Assembly (NCBI GenBank): GCA_001828645.1
Contig: MHZD01000251.1
Span: 1 to 5,169, forward strand
Origin: Planctomycetes bacterium RIFOXYC2_FULL_41_27
GTDB taxonomy: Bacteria > Planctomycetota > Brocadiia > Brocadiales > Brocadiaceae
DNA: 5,169 nt
Reading direction: 5' to 3'
The first letter of the stretch is position 1, and each line of letters begins with the position of its first letter. A model generated the notes under the pieces. The model was not told where the DNA came from and searched no databases. It was given only the letters and a program-made list of their open reading frames with translations. The translations under genes were made by a program, and so were the position numbers. Shown in pieces: positions 1-5,169 of this stretch.

Positions 1-326
1 TAGTAAGTTTCATTACAGAATATCCTTTTTAAGACTGGAATCAATTTTAATGATTCTATTTTTCGCTCTTTTATTTTCTCAAAGGGGATGTGTTGTGCCC
101 ACCCACAACAACCCAATGATCGTACCCATAAGGTAACGATACTCTCACTTTTGCGAACTGTCATCCCACAAGTAAACGGTCACGGCTGTTTATAATGGGG
201 ACGTTTACAGATAGGACATATCCAATCTTTTCCCTTTCTGACAATACGTTTTGGGAAAAATTCTTTACTTATTTCAAAAATTTGCGAATCTTCATCTCTA
301 TCAAAATCTGATAACTTTATTTTCAT
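1..326 (-). pseudogene. Small Cys-rich putative zinc-binding protein gene with in-frame TGA, partial at left edge
   Basis: I do not recognise the family. From ATG at 326 the frame reads 48 codons and then meets TGA at 182-180. The same frame stays open for 59 more codons to the window edge, where only two bases (TA) of the next codon remain. The first part has a CPIC knuckle (C37, C40). After the TGA come PFTCG (C53), a GCCGW stretch (C73, C74) and H79, so the likely metal ligands are split by the stop. This suggests one zinc-ribbon-like protein broken by a nonsense change (for example CGA or TGG to TGA). A truncated 48-residue peptide, a sequencing error or recoding remain possible. The start lies 5 bases after the endonuclease stop, with AAGGAA 8 bases upstream, so the two genes look translationally coupled and this product may have served the restriction system. 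Composition is AT-rich, like the endonuclease gene. Confidence 0.55.
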
Positions 327-331
327 AAATT

Positions 332-985
332 TTATTCCTTCCAATAATCAACCCATCTTTTATATGGATTATAATCTATTTTAGAATGTCTCCAGACAAT
401 TTCAATACATTTTGTATCCCTATCTTGTAATAGCATTAGAAGCCCTTCTTTACTGATTTCAACACCACGCGGGTTTGTTCCAACCTTCGGTAATTTTAAA
501 TATTTCTCTTTACCAATTTGACTCATAATTTTCTTTTGCACAGATACAGGTATTAAAAAAAGACCTCCTTGATGAACACCTTCCTTAATATCTGCCTCTT
601 TCAAGTCCCATTTAATTTGGGCAAGTAATATCTCACATCTTGGAGTATAAGACGCAAAAAATTCTAAAGCCTTTGGCGCATCTACTGTCCAGATAACTTT
701 CACTCCACCATTTCCCGTTATGGTCTTTATCGAGAGAGGTTGGCCATATAATCTCACATCCACTTCTGTTTCCGTAATAGGAATTTGAGTCTCTACATTT
801 CTTCCACCAAACTTATAGATAAGCAAAGCTACCAGAATCTTTTCACGTGTTGAACCAACTTCCATTCCTATTTTTCCTGCCCTTGAACTTTCCAACTCGG
901 CAATGCTGAATAAGTGAGGAAGTTTATTCTTAATTCTCTCAACAAGAACCTTATCTTCAAATATTTCAATCGCCTTGCTGTTCAC
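332..985 (-). CDS. ThaI-like type II restriction endonuclease
   Basis: Predicted 217-residue soluble nuclease that would cut unmodified DNA. ThaI itself recognises CGCG; specificity here is not readable from sequence. The family call rests on recalled resemblance of the block around residues 30-100: ELESSRAGKIGMEVGS, then a helix with E48, then TETEVDVRLYGQPLSIKT. That last stretch fits a PD-(D/E)XK core with D76 and S85-x-K87 as candidate metal and catalytic residues. Length suits a small type II enzyme. The start is GTG at 985, supported by AAGGAG 8 bases upstream. The gene is followed after 5 bases by a small Cys-rich gene, and no methyltransferase is seen in the window. Sampled stretches are clearly AT-richer than ribBA (for example 16 of 60 G+C at 361-420), consistent with horizontal acquisition. 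No stop or frameshift interrupts the frame, so it looks intact. Another PD-(D/E)XK family is the main alternative. Confidence 0.72.
   Translation of the reverse strand: MNSKAIEIFEDKVLVERIKNKLPHLFSIAELESSRAGKIGMEVGSTREKILVALLIYKFGGRNVETQIPITETEVDVRLYGQPLSIKTITGNGGVKVIWTVDAPKALEFFASYTPRCEILLAQIKWDLKEADIKEGVHQGGLFLIPVSVQKKIMSQIGKEKYLKLPKVGTNPRGVEISKEGLLMLLQDRDTKCIEIVWRHSKIDYNPYKRWVDYWKE
335..340 (-). promoter_or_regulatory. Ribosome binding site of the Cys-rich gene, inside the endonuclease 3' end
   Basis: AAGGAA on the minus strand is formed by the last two sense codons (Lys-Glu) of the endonuclease gene. It lies 8 bases before the ATG at 326. This fixes the start of the small downstream gene and points to coupled translation. 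Confidence 0.6.
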
Positions 986-993
986 TTATTCTT

Positions 994-999
994 CTCCTT
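994..999 (-). promoter_or_regulatory. Strong ribosome binding site of the endonuclease gene
   Basis: AAGGAG on the minus strand, 8 bases before GTG at 985. It supports the GTG start, which would otherwise be uncertain. Confidence 0.7.
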
Positions 1000-1035
1000 T
1001 TCGAGCATCTAATAAGGATAAAATTACAATACACC

Positions 1036-2547
1036 CTAAAAACACCCCTTATCTAACTCCACCAGCGAATCTTTTTGTTTCTCCATCAATGCGTGTTTCT
1101 TTGCGAGTTTGCTGTGTCTCCTGCTATATGCAAAATAAATAATTGAACCTATTGCAAGCCAGATAAAGAGTCTTAGCCATGTGGAAAATTCCAGACGAAA
1201 CATCATATATCCGCAGGAAATAATACCCATAATGGGAATAACAGGTACAAAGGGACAACGAAATGCGCGTGGATGTTGCGGATTCTTAATGCGCAGTATA
1301 ATAACCGCCGCACATACAAGACAAAACGCCAGCAAGGTTCCTATATTAACCAGTTTTGCTATTTCTTCTATTGGAAAAAAACAAGCCGTAATTGCAACAC
1401 ATGCCCCGACAATTATAGTTGATATATACGGCGTTCCATATCGTGGATGAACAACAGCAAATAAACGTTCGGATAATAATCCATCTTTTGCCATTGCCCA
1501 GAATATCCTTGCCTGACTCATAAGCAAGACAAGAAGCACACTTGTTAATCCCGCTACCGCACCAACTGAAATAAAAAATGGTATCTTTACCAGCCCGTAC
1601 CGTGTGAAGGCATCTGCCAGCGGCGCATCAATACTAATTTCTTTATAGTAAACCATACCTGTGAGAATGGCGGTAACAGCTATATATAAAAAAGTACAAA
1701 TAACCAAGGATGCAATTATACTAATAGGCACGTCTTTTTGAGGATTCCTTGCCTCCTGTGCTGTGGTTGAAACTGCATCAAAGCCGATATAAGCAAAAAA
1801 TACATACGCCGCCCCAGTCCCAATCCCTGATATACCAAACGGTGAAAAGGTTGCCCAGCTATTTCCCCAGTTATCACTCTTTACATAAAACCATCCGGCA
1901 AATATTACCAGCAAGATTACAGAGAGCTTTACTACAACGATGATGTTATTGAACCGTGCGCTCTCTTTGATGCCAATAACCAGCAAGTAAGTAATAACGC
2001 CAATAATTAGCGCGGCAGGAAGATTAAATACGACTGGTATGCCTTTTATATAGGGAATATTTTGAATAAACAGGGCTTTTGTATGGTGTGATAATGTCCA
2101 GTAATCGTTAGTAAGCCACAGTGGAATTTCCAGGCTAAAAAATCCTATCAATTTCACAAAATAATGCGACCATCCTACTGCTACAAGGCTTGAAGCAAGG
2201 GAATATTCAAGAATAAGATCCCACCCGATAATCCAGGCAAAAAGCTCTCCCAGCCCAGCGTATGCATACGTGTATGCGCTTCCGGCAAGTGGCACCATTG
2301 AAGCAAACTCGGCATAACAAAGCGCCACAAATATACACGCAAATCCAGATAGTACAAATGAGAGGATCAGGCTGGGACCAGCATACTCCTTGGCGGCCAG
2401 ACCCGTCAAAACAAATATCCCGGCGCCAATGACGGCGCCAATTCCCAGGGCTGTCAGTGAAAATGGGCCAAGTACCCGTTTGAAGTGGTGATGGTTGGAT
2501 TCTTCTACAAGGTCACGTAATGCCTTCTTTGCGAACAGTTTTTTCAT
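1036..2547 (-). CDS. APC-superfamily amino-acid permease (CAT/YfnA type)
   Basis: Inner-membrane amino-acid transporter of 503 residues, probably a proton-coupled importer. Substrate is not determinable from sequence; cationic amino acids are typical of the CAT branch. After a cytoplasmic N-terminus, TM1 carries the unwound Gly-rich segment GIGAVIGAGIFVLTG (about 35-49). TM2-3 follow with YAEFASMVPLAGSAYTYAY (78-96). The TM6 signature FFAYIGFDAVSTTAQEARNP spans about 250-269. The loop SQARIFWAMAKDGLL is at 344-358, followed by HPRYGTPYIST (367-377) and NIGTLLAFCLVC (401-412). Two more hydrophobic segments close the protein before a charged tail from about 475. Hydrophobic segments fit 12 or more helices, and length is normal for the family. 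The ATG at 2547 gives the usual N-terminal length, though no good ribosome binding site precedes it. It lies 123 bases downstream of ribBA on the same strand; a decayed repeat separates them, so co-transcription is uncertain. Confidence 0.93.
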   Translation of the reverse strand: MKKLFAKKALRDLVEESNHHHFKRVLGPFSLTALGIGAVIGAGIFVLTGLAAKEYAGPSLILSFVLSGFACIFVALCYAEFASMVPLAGSAYTYAYAGLGELFAWIIGWDLILEYSLASSLVAVGWSHYFVKLIGFFSLEIPLWLTNDYWTLSHHTKALFIQNIPYIKGIPVVFNLPAALIIGVITYLLVIGIKESARFNNIIVVVKLSVILLVIFAGWFYVKSDNWGNSWATFSPFGISGIGTGAAYVFFAYIGFDAVSTTAQEARNPQKDVPISIIASLVICTFLYIAVTAILTGMVYYKEISIDAPLADAFTRYGLVKIPFFISVGAVAGLTSVLLVLLMSQARIFWAMAKDGLLSERLFAVVHPRYGTPYISTIIVGACVAITACFFPIEEIAKLVNIGTLLAFCLVCAAVIILRIKNPQHPRAFRCPFVPVIPIMGIISCGYMMFRLEFSTWLRLFIWLAIGSIIYFAYSRRHSKLAKKHALMEKQKDSLVELDKGCF

Positions 2548-2563
2548 TGCTCAGAATAAGTTT

Positions 2564-2650
2564 AAACACAGAGCGCACAGAGAAAGAATTTTTAAAATAG
2601 GAATAAAAGAAATTACTTAAAAAGTATCTCCTCTGAGATCTTTGTGGTTT
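2564..2650. repeat. Degenerate ACAGAG-type inverted repeat between ribBA and the permease gene
   Basis: Left arm 2564-2587 contains ACACAGAGCGCACAGAG. Right arm 2627-2650 contains CTCTGAGATCTTTGTGGTTT, whose reverse complement matches the left arm with several mismatches and one indel. The arms flank an AT-rich centre of about 39 bases. The pattern resembles the common intergenic elements with CACAGAG arms found in many bacterial genomes. It could fold in the mRNA between ribBA and the permease gene, but no U-tract follows, so it does not look like an intrinsic terminator. Confidence 0.45.
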
Positions 2651-2670
2651 GCCTTTCTATAGTTGATAGC

Positions 2671-3900
2671 CTATACTTTCTCGATGAGGTGTCCGAGTTT
2701 TTCTTTCTTTGTCTGCAGGTATTGTTTGTTTTCCGCATTAGGCTCTGTAATAATAGGCACCCGTTCCACGATTTCCAATCCGTATCCGGTAAGGGCAGCA
2801 AACTTTTTTGGATTATTGGTAAGCAGTCTCATCTTCGTAATACCAAGGTCTCTCAGGATCTGTGCGCCAATGCCGTAATCACGTTTATCCGCGGGGAATC
2901 CGAGCTTTTCATTTGCCTCTACGGTATCCAATCCGTTTTCCTGTAGCAAATAGGCATGCAGTTTGTTCTCCAGTCCGATCCCGCGACCCTCCTGCCGCAT
3001 ATAAAGCAGCACACCCGTTCCTTCCTTTTGTATAACCCGAAGGGCGCTACGGAGTTGCTCCCCGCAGTCACAGCGAAGAGAGCCAAAAATATCGCCGGTC
3101 AGACATTCATCATGCACCCTCACCAGCACCGATTCGTTATGCATCGGGGAAGGGGCATTTCCGCTTTCGCTGCCAATGCCCAAACAAAGGGCAAGGTGGA
3201 GGTATTCATCAACGAAGGAGCGGTATAGGTGAAGCGTAAAGTTTCCATAGATCGTGGGCAATTTTACGGTAACACGCTTTTCGATCAACCGTTCCTGTTC
3301 GTGACGATATTTAATAATATCTGCAATGGTGCAGACTTTGAGATGATGCTTTTCAGCGAACTTTCGGAGTTCCGGAAGTTTTGCCATATTCCCGTCTTCT
3401 GTCATAATTTCACAGATAACTGCGGCAGGTTTGAGTCCTGCAATGCGCGCCAGGTCTACCGCGCCTTCCGTGTGGCCTGTCCTGACCAGCACACCGCCTC
3501 TCTGCGCCTTCAGTGGGAAAATATGGCCGGGTCTGACGAGGTCTTCTGGTTTTGTCTTATCGTCAATAGCAGTTAATATCGTTGCAGCCCGATCTTTAGA
3601 AGAAACACCCGTTGTGATCCCATCTCTTGCATCGATAGAAACGGTAAAAGGTGTCTGAAAGTTTGATGTGTTATGGGATACCATTGGATAAAGATCAAGC
3701 GCTTCCGCCCGTTCGGGATTAATTGAAAGGCAAAGAATACCCCGTGCGTGAGTGAGCATAAAATTGATTGTCTCCGGAGTTACTTTTTCAGCAGCAATGG
3801 TAATGTCTCCCTCGTTTTCACGGCTTGCATCATCTACCAAAATAATCATCTTGCCTTGTTTCAGGTCTTCTACGACCTCTTGTATTGTATTAAATCTCAT
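2671..3900 (-). CDS. ribBA: Bifunctional RibBA: 3,4-dihydroxy-2-butanone 4-phosphate synthase / GTP cyclohydrolase II
   Basis: Cytoplasmic enzyme supplying both riboflavin precursors: the RibB half converts ribulose 5-phosphate to 3,4-dihydroxy-2-butanone 4-phosphate plus formate, and the RibA half opens GTP to the pyrimidine. The N-terminal domain (about 1-203) has the acidic loop [10 protein letters not shown] (23-32), THARGILC (50-57), GHIFPL (125-130) and HTEGAVDLA (143-151). The C-terminal domain (about 208-409) has the zinc site C266, C277, C279 in [18 protein letters not shown], then [10 protein letters not shown] (301-310), DYGIGA (341-346) and LTNNPKK (360-366). All expected motifs are present and length is typical. 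I start at ATG 3900 (409 residues) because GAGAGG lies 8 bases upstream; a GTG at 3909 would add three residues but overlaps that site. It lies downstream of pgsA on the same strand. A long hairpin sits in its leader, and I see no FMN riboswitch there. Confidence 0.97.
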   Translation of the reverse strand: MRFNTIQEVVEDLKQGKMIILVDDASRENEGDITIAAEKVTPETINFMLTHARGILCLSINPERAEALDLYPMVSHNTSNFQTPFTVSIDARDGITTGVSSKDRAATILTAIDDKTKPEDLVRPGHIFPLKAQRGGVLVRTGHTEGAVDLARIAGLKPAAVICEIMTEDGNMAKLPELRKFAEKHHLKVCTIADIIKYRHEQERLIEKRVTVKLPTIYGNFTLHLYRSFVDEYLHLALCLGIGSESGNAPSPMHNESVLVRVHDECLTGDIFGSLRCDCGEQLRSALRVIQKEGTGVLLYMRQEGRGIGLENKLHAYLLQENGLDTVEANEKLGFPADKRDYGIGAQILRDLGITKMRLLTNNPKKFAALTGYGLEIVERVPIITEPNAENKQYLQTKKEKLGHLIEKV

Positions 3901-3908
3901 CAAAAACA

Positions 3909-3914
3909 CCTCTC
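3909..3914 (-). promoter_or_regulatory. Ribosome binding site that decides the ribBA start
   Basis: GAGAGG on the minus strand, 8 bases before ATG at 3900. A GTG at 3909-3907 in the same frame overlaps this site, so the ATG is the better start. Confidence 0.6.
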
Positions 3915-3941
3915 ATAATTTATGTTTAGTAATTTCAATCA

Positions 3942-3996
3942 CGTAGGGGCTGAAGATTTCGTCGTGAGCTCAGTCGAACGATTTTCAGCCCTTACG
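3942..3996. repeat. Palindromic REP-like element in the ribBA leader
   Basis: The arms CGTAGGGGCTGAAGAT (3942-3957) and ATTTTCAGCCCTTACG (3981-3996) pair at 14 of 16 positions as DNA. One mismatch on each strand can become a G-U pair in RNA. The stem can continue outward into TCA/TGA with one bulged base. The centre is a 23-base spacer that belongs to the 26-bp core also found near 4881-4906, and that core has its own TGAGCTCA palindrome. It lies about 41 bases before the ribBA start codon. No U-tract follows on either strand, so a rho-independent terminator for pgsA is unlikely. The remaining non-coding bases (3997-4134) show nothing I can name. Confidence 0.75.
3958..3983 (+). repeat. 26-bp repeat core, copy 1
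   Basis: Begins TTCGTCGTGAGCTC and ends GTCGAACGATT. It is identical, as the reverse complement, to 4881-4906. It is an imperfect palindrome centred on TGAGCTCA with outer TTCG/CGAA. Here it forms the loop of the larger 3942-3996 palindrome. Confidence 0.85.
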
Positions 3997-4134
3997 GTGA
4001 AACGTTTATCCAGAAAAAAGTCGCCGAAGACATAATTTAAATTTCTATTAAATAGTATTAAAAAAGGTGGGCAATGTAAAGTCTTTTTGTATAAATCTGC
4101 AAGTCCGTTCAACATGCAACACTACGAAAAAATA

Positions 4135-4683
4135 TTACAGTTGTTTTACACCACTGTATATATAGAAAAGTCCGGAGGCAAAAGTGACAGCAACCGTCAC
4201 CCACCAGATGGCAGCAAGGGCAGGTATTGGGACATGGTTTCCAATGAGTACCGATATAACAGCAATAATTTGAAGACACGTTGCCGCCTTACCAAGCATC
4301 GTTGGCTGGCAATTCACCCTGCCCGTGATAAGGAGTAATGCAATGGTGCCAAAGATAAGTATGAGGTCTCTACTAACAATAACTGTTGGAATCCAATCAG
4401 GGAATCTTGGTTCCGGCCATATACGGTCGGAGGAAAGTATAATGCAAGAAATCACAAGGACGAGTTTATCTGCAAAGGGATCCAGATACTTTCCTAATTT
4501 TGTCATTTCATTCCTCTTCCGTGCCACATAACCGTCCAGCACATCACTTAACCCGATGATCAACATTATAAAAAGACAAATATAACGGTAATGATTGCTG
4601 TGTTGTACCTGTGTTATGCAGAACACAAGCGGAGGAATACAGCATATCCTGCTCAGACTGATCTTGTTAGAAAGGGTTAACAC
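4135..4683 (-). CDS. pgsA: CDP-alcohol phosphatidyltransferase, probably phosphatidylglycerophosphate synthase
   Basis: Inner-membrane enzyme of 182 residues. PgsA transfers the phosphatidyl group from CDP-diacylglycerol to glycerol 3-phosphate, the committed step to phosphatidylglycerol and cardiolipin. The family signature is complete: D47-x2-D50-G51-x2-A54-R55-x8-G64-x3-D68-x3-D72, whose four Asp bind the metal and CDP moiety. It is flanked by hydrophobic segments at about 12-26, 34-47, 73-84, 99-120, 135-148 and 154-175, the six-helix pattern of the family. The N-terminus LTLSNKISLSRI and the later GKAATCLQ favour PgsA over other family members, but glycerol 3-phosphate specificity is inferred. 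The start is GTG at 4683, with TGAGG 10 bases upstream. A TATACAAT box at 4719-4712 could be its -10, but no good -35 is seen. It is divergent from waaA, and ribBA follows on the same strand after 234 bases. Its two flanks carry inverted copies of a 26-bp repeat. Confidence 0.88.
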   Translation of the reverse strand: MLTLSNKISLSRICCIPPLVFCITQVQHSNHYRYICLFIMLIIGLSDVLDGYVARKRNEMTKLGKYLDPFADKLVLVISCIILSSDRIWPEPRFPDWIPTVIVSRDLILIFGTIALLLITGRVNCQPTMLGKAATCLQIIAVISVLIGNHVPIPALAAIWWVTVAVTFASGLFYIYSGVKQL

Positions 4684-4693
4684 AGTGAAAAAA

Positions 4694-4698
4694 CCTCA
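4694..4698 (-). promoter_or_regulatory. Ribosome binding site supporting the GTG start of pgsA
   Basis: TGAGG on the minus strand, 10 bases before GTG at 4683. Moderate match and slightly long spacing. Confidence 0.4.
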
Positions 4699-4784
4699 GA
4701 TGAATAATTTGATTGTATAGGATTTCATTTTATTTATGCGGGTTATACGATTTATGGCATAGAGAATCCCCCTTAGAAAAGGGA

Positions 4785-4829
4785 ACAACCCCCATATCCC
4801 CCTTAACAAAGGGGGACAGAGGGGGTTGT
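4785..4829. repeat. Nested double-stem hairpin
   Basis: Outer stem ACAACCCCC (4785-4793) pairs perfectly with GGGGGTTGT (4821-4829). Inside it, CCCCCTT (4798-4804) pairs perfectly with AAGGGGG (4809-4815) around the loop AACA. A second ACAACCCCC at 4870-4878 could compete for the right outer arm. Confidence 0.7.
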
Positions 4830-4880
4830 AAACTTGTCCTCGTGAAAACGGGGATAGCCCAGAAAAAACACAACCCCCTG

Positions 4881-4906
4881 AATCGTTCGACTGAGCTCAC
4901 GACGAA
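4881..4906 (-). repeat. 26-bp repeat core, copy 2 (inverted)
   Basis: Exact reverse complement of 3958-3983. Here it is embedded in the C5/G5 cluster, directly abutting the 4905-4930 hairpin, rather than in the CAGCCC palindrome of copy 1. Confidence 0.85.
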
Positions 4907-4930
4907 GTCCCCCTTTTTTAAGGGGGACTT
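4905..4930. repeat. Perfect 11-bp hairpin with TTTT loop
   Basis: AAGTCCCCCTT (4905-4915) and AAGGGGGACTT (4920-4930) are perfect inverted repeats around TTTT. No T-run follows on the plus strand and no A-run precedes it for the minus strand, so it is not a typical terminator. Confidence 0.75.
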
Positions 4931-4957
4931 AAACGGAATAACTCGAATGAAAATACC

Positions 4958-4963
4958 TATACT
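4958..4963 (+). promoter_or_regulatory. Possible -10 element for waaA
   Basis: TATACT matches the sigma-70 -10 consensus at 5 of 6 bases and would give a leader of about 30 bases before ATG 5001. The position expected for a -35 (about 4935-4940, GGAATA) is poor, so this is tentative. Confidence 0.2.
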
Positions 4964-5000
4964 ATGGACTTAAATACTCTGAAAATTCACTCCATCCCCC

Positions 5001-5169
5001 ATGCCTACTATCTTTGATGCTGTTTATGGAACGGCGCTCGTCTGTGGTTCACCATACTTTTTTTTGAAACTCATATTAAGTAAACGATACCGTTCCGGCA
5101 TAACACAGCGGTTGGGTTGGCTTGACACAAGAAAAGGGAAAAACTCTTGTATATGGATTCATGGCGCTT
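5001..5169 (+). CDS. waaA: 3-deoxy-D-manno-octulosonic acid (Kdo) transferase, N-terminal part, cut by right edge
   Basis: The first 56 codons are present. WaaA/KdtA adds Kdo from CMP-Kdo to lipid IVA at the cytoplasmic face of the inner membrane, an essential step of LPS core assembly. The visible part has the family's layout: a short hydrophobic N-terminal anchor (about 5-25, AVYGTALVCGSPYFFLKLIL), a basic stretch (SKRYR), then QRLGW (38-42) and a strand ending CIWIHGA (50-56). This matches the usual start of the GT-B glycosyltransferase N-domain, where the family continues with SVGE just beyond the edge. The ATG at 5001 is the only start candidate upstream of the anchor, because an in-frame TGA lies at 4980-4982. 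No ribosome binding site precedes it; the bases before it are pyrimidine-rich. It is transcribed away from pgsA. The call rests on a short N-terminus, so a different glycosyltransferase is possible. Confidence 0.75.
   Translation, partial: MPTIFDAVYGTALVCGSPYFFLKLILSKRYRSGITQRLGWLDTRKGKNSCIWIHGA

Larger units (their letters stand above)
4765..4930. repeat. MITE-like cluster of C5/G5 palindromes between pgsA and waaA
   Basis: The 317-base gene-free stretch 4684-5000 holds this 166-bp cluster and little else. Its ends, AATCCCCCTT (4765-4774) and AAGGGGGACTT (4920-4930), are near-perfect terminal inverted repeats differing by one base insertion. Inside are several copies of CCCCCTT-loop-AAGGGGG and ACAACCCCC/GGGGGTTGT. 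This looks like a non-coding palindromic or miniature mobile element with no transposase. It contributes Pro/Lys/Gly-rich nonsense peptides when read as an ORF. It occupies the divergent promoter region of pgsA and waaA. Confidence 0.7.

Noticed and set aside
1181..1943. Plus-strand ORFs opposite the permease gene
   Set aside because: Antisense shadows of a full-length transporter; no ribosome binding sites or domains.
2956..3658. Plus-strand ORFs opposite ribBA
   Set aside because: They are antisense shadows of a gene with complete catalytic motifs on the minus strand.
3940..4116. 58-codon minus-strand ORF between pgsA and ribBA
   Set aside because: Its end (RSTELTTKS) is just the translated 26-bp repeat core, the same peptide as in the 4713-4973 ORF. 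The rest shows no recognisable protein character.
4905..4930. Hairpin considered as a rho-independent terminator
   Set aside because: No U-tract follows in either direction, and it sits upstream of both flanking genes rather than after one.
4713..4973. 86-codon plus-strand ORF between pgsA and waaA
   Set aside because: It is read straight through the palindromic cluster; the peptide is made of repeat-derived segments such as SPLTKGDRGG and RSTELTTKSP. No ribosome binding site and no domain.
5122..5127. TTGACA resembling a -35 box
   Set aside because: It lies inside the waaA coding sequence with no matching -10 at proper spacing; likely chance.
1..5169. CRISPR array, tRNA or rRNA genes
   Set aside because: No regularly spaced direct repeats, no cloverleaf-like or rRNA-like sequence was seen on either strand.

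Overview
The window reads as a piece of a Gram-negative bacterial chromosome. A Kdo transferase start (lipid A core biosynthesis) lies at the right edge, beside housekeeping genes for riboflavin synthesis and phospholipid synthesis, an amino-acid permease and a type II restriction endonuclease. The palindromic repeats and moderate GC would suit an anammox-type planctomycete (Brocadiales) or a deltaproteobacterium. That is a weak inference from repeat style, not from a marker gene.

Layout, left to right. Positions 1-985 (minus strand) are an AT-rich restriction module. A 217-residue ThaI-like endonuclease (332-985) is followed 5 bases after its stop by a small Cys-rich gene (326 down to the left edge), which is interrupted by an in-frame TGA. 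Positions 1036-2547 (minus) encode a full-length APC-superfamily amino-acid permease of the CAT/YfnA type. Positions 2548-2670 hold a decayed ACAGAG-type inverted repeat. Positions 2671-3900 (minus) encode bifunctional RibBA. Positions 3901-4134 are non-coding and carry a long palindromic hairpin. Positions 4135-4683 (minus) encode a CDP-alcohol phosphatidyltransferase, probably PgsA. Positions 4684-5000 are a divergent intergenic region filled by a compact repeat cluster. Position 5001 to the right edge (plus) is the start of waaA/kdtA.

The genes mostly do separate jobs: flavin precursors (RibBA), anionic phospholipid (PgsA), LPS core (WaaA), amino-acid uptake (permease) and DNA defence (ThaI-like enzyme). 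PgsA and WaaA are both envelope lipid functions but are divergently transcribed. No cognate DNA methyltransferase is visible; it should lie beyond the left edge, or the endonuclease is an orphan.

The most unusual structure is in the repeats. An identical 26-bp core occurs twice in opposite orientation (3958-3983 and 4881-4906), bracketing pgsA, and each copy sits in a different palindromic context. I see no wholly new multi-gene system. The best leads are the restriction module with its broken partner gene and the modular palindromic repeats.
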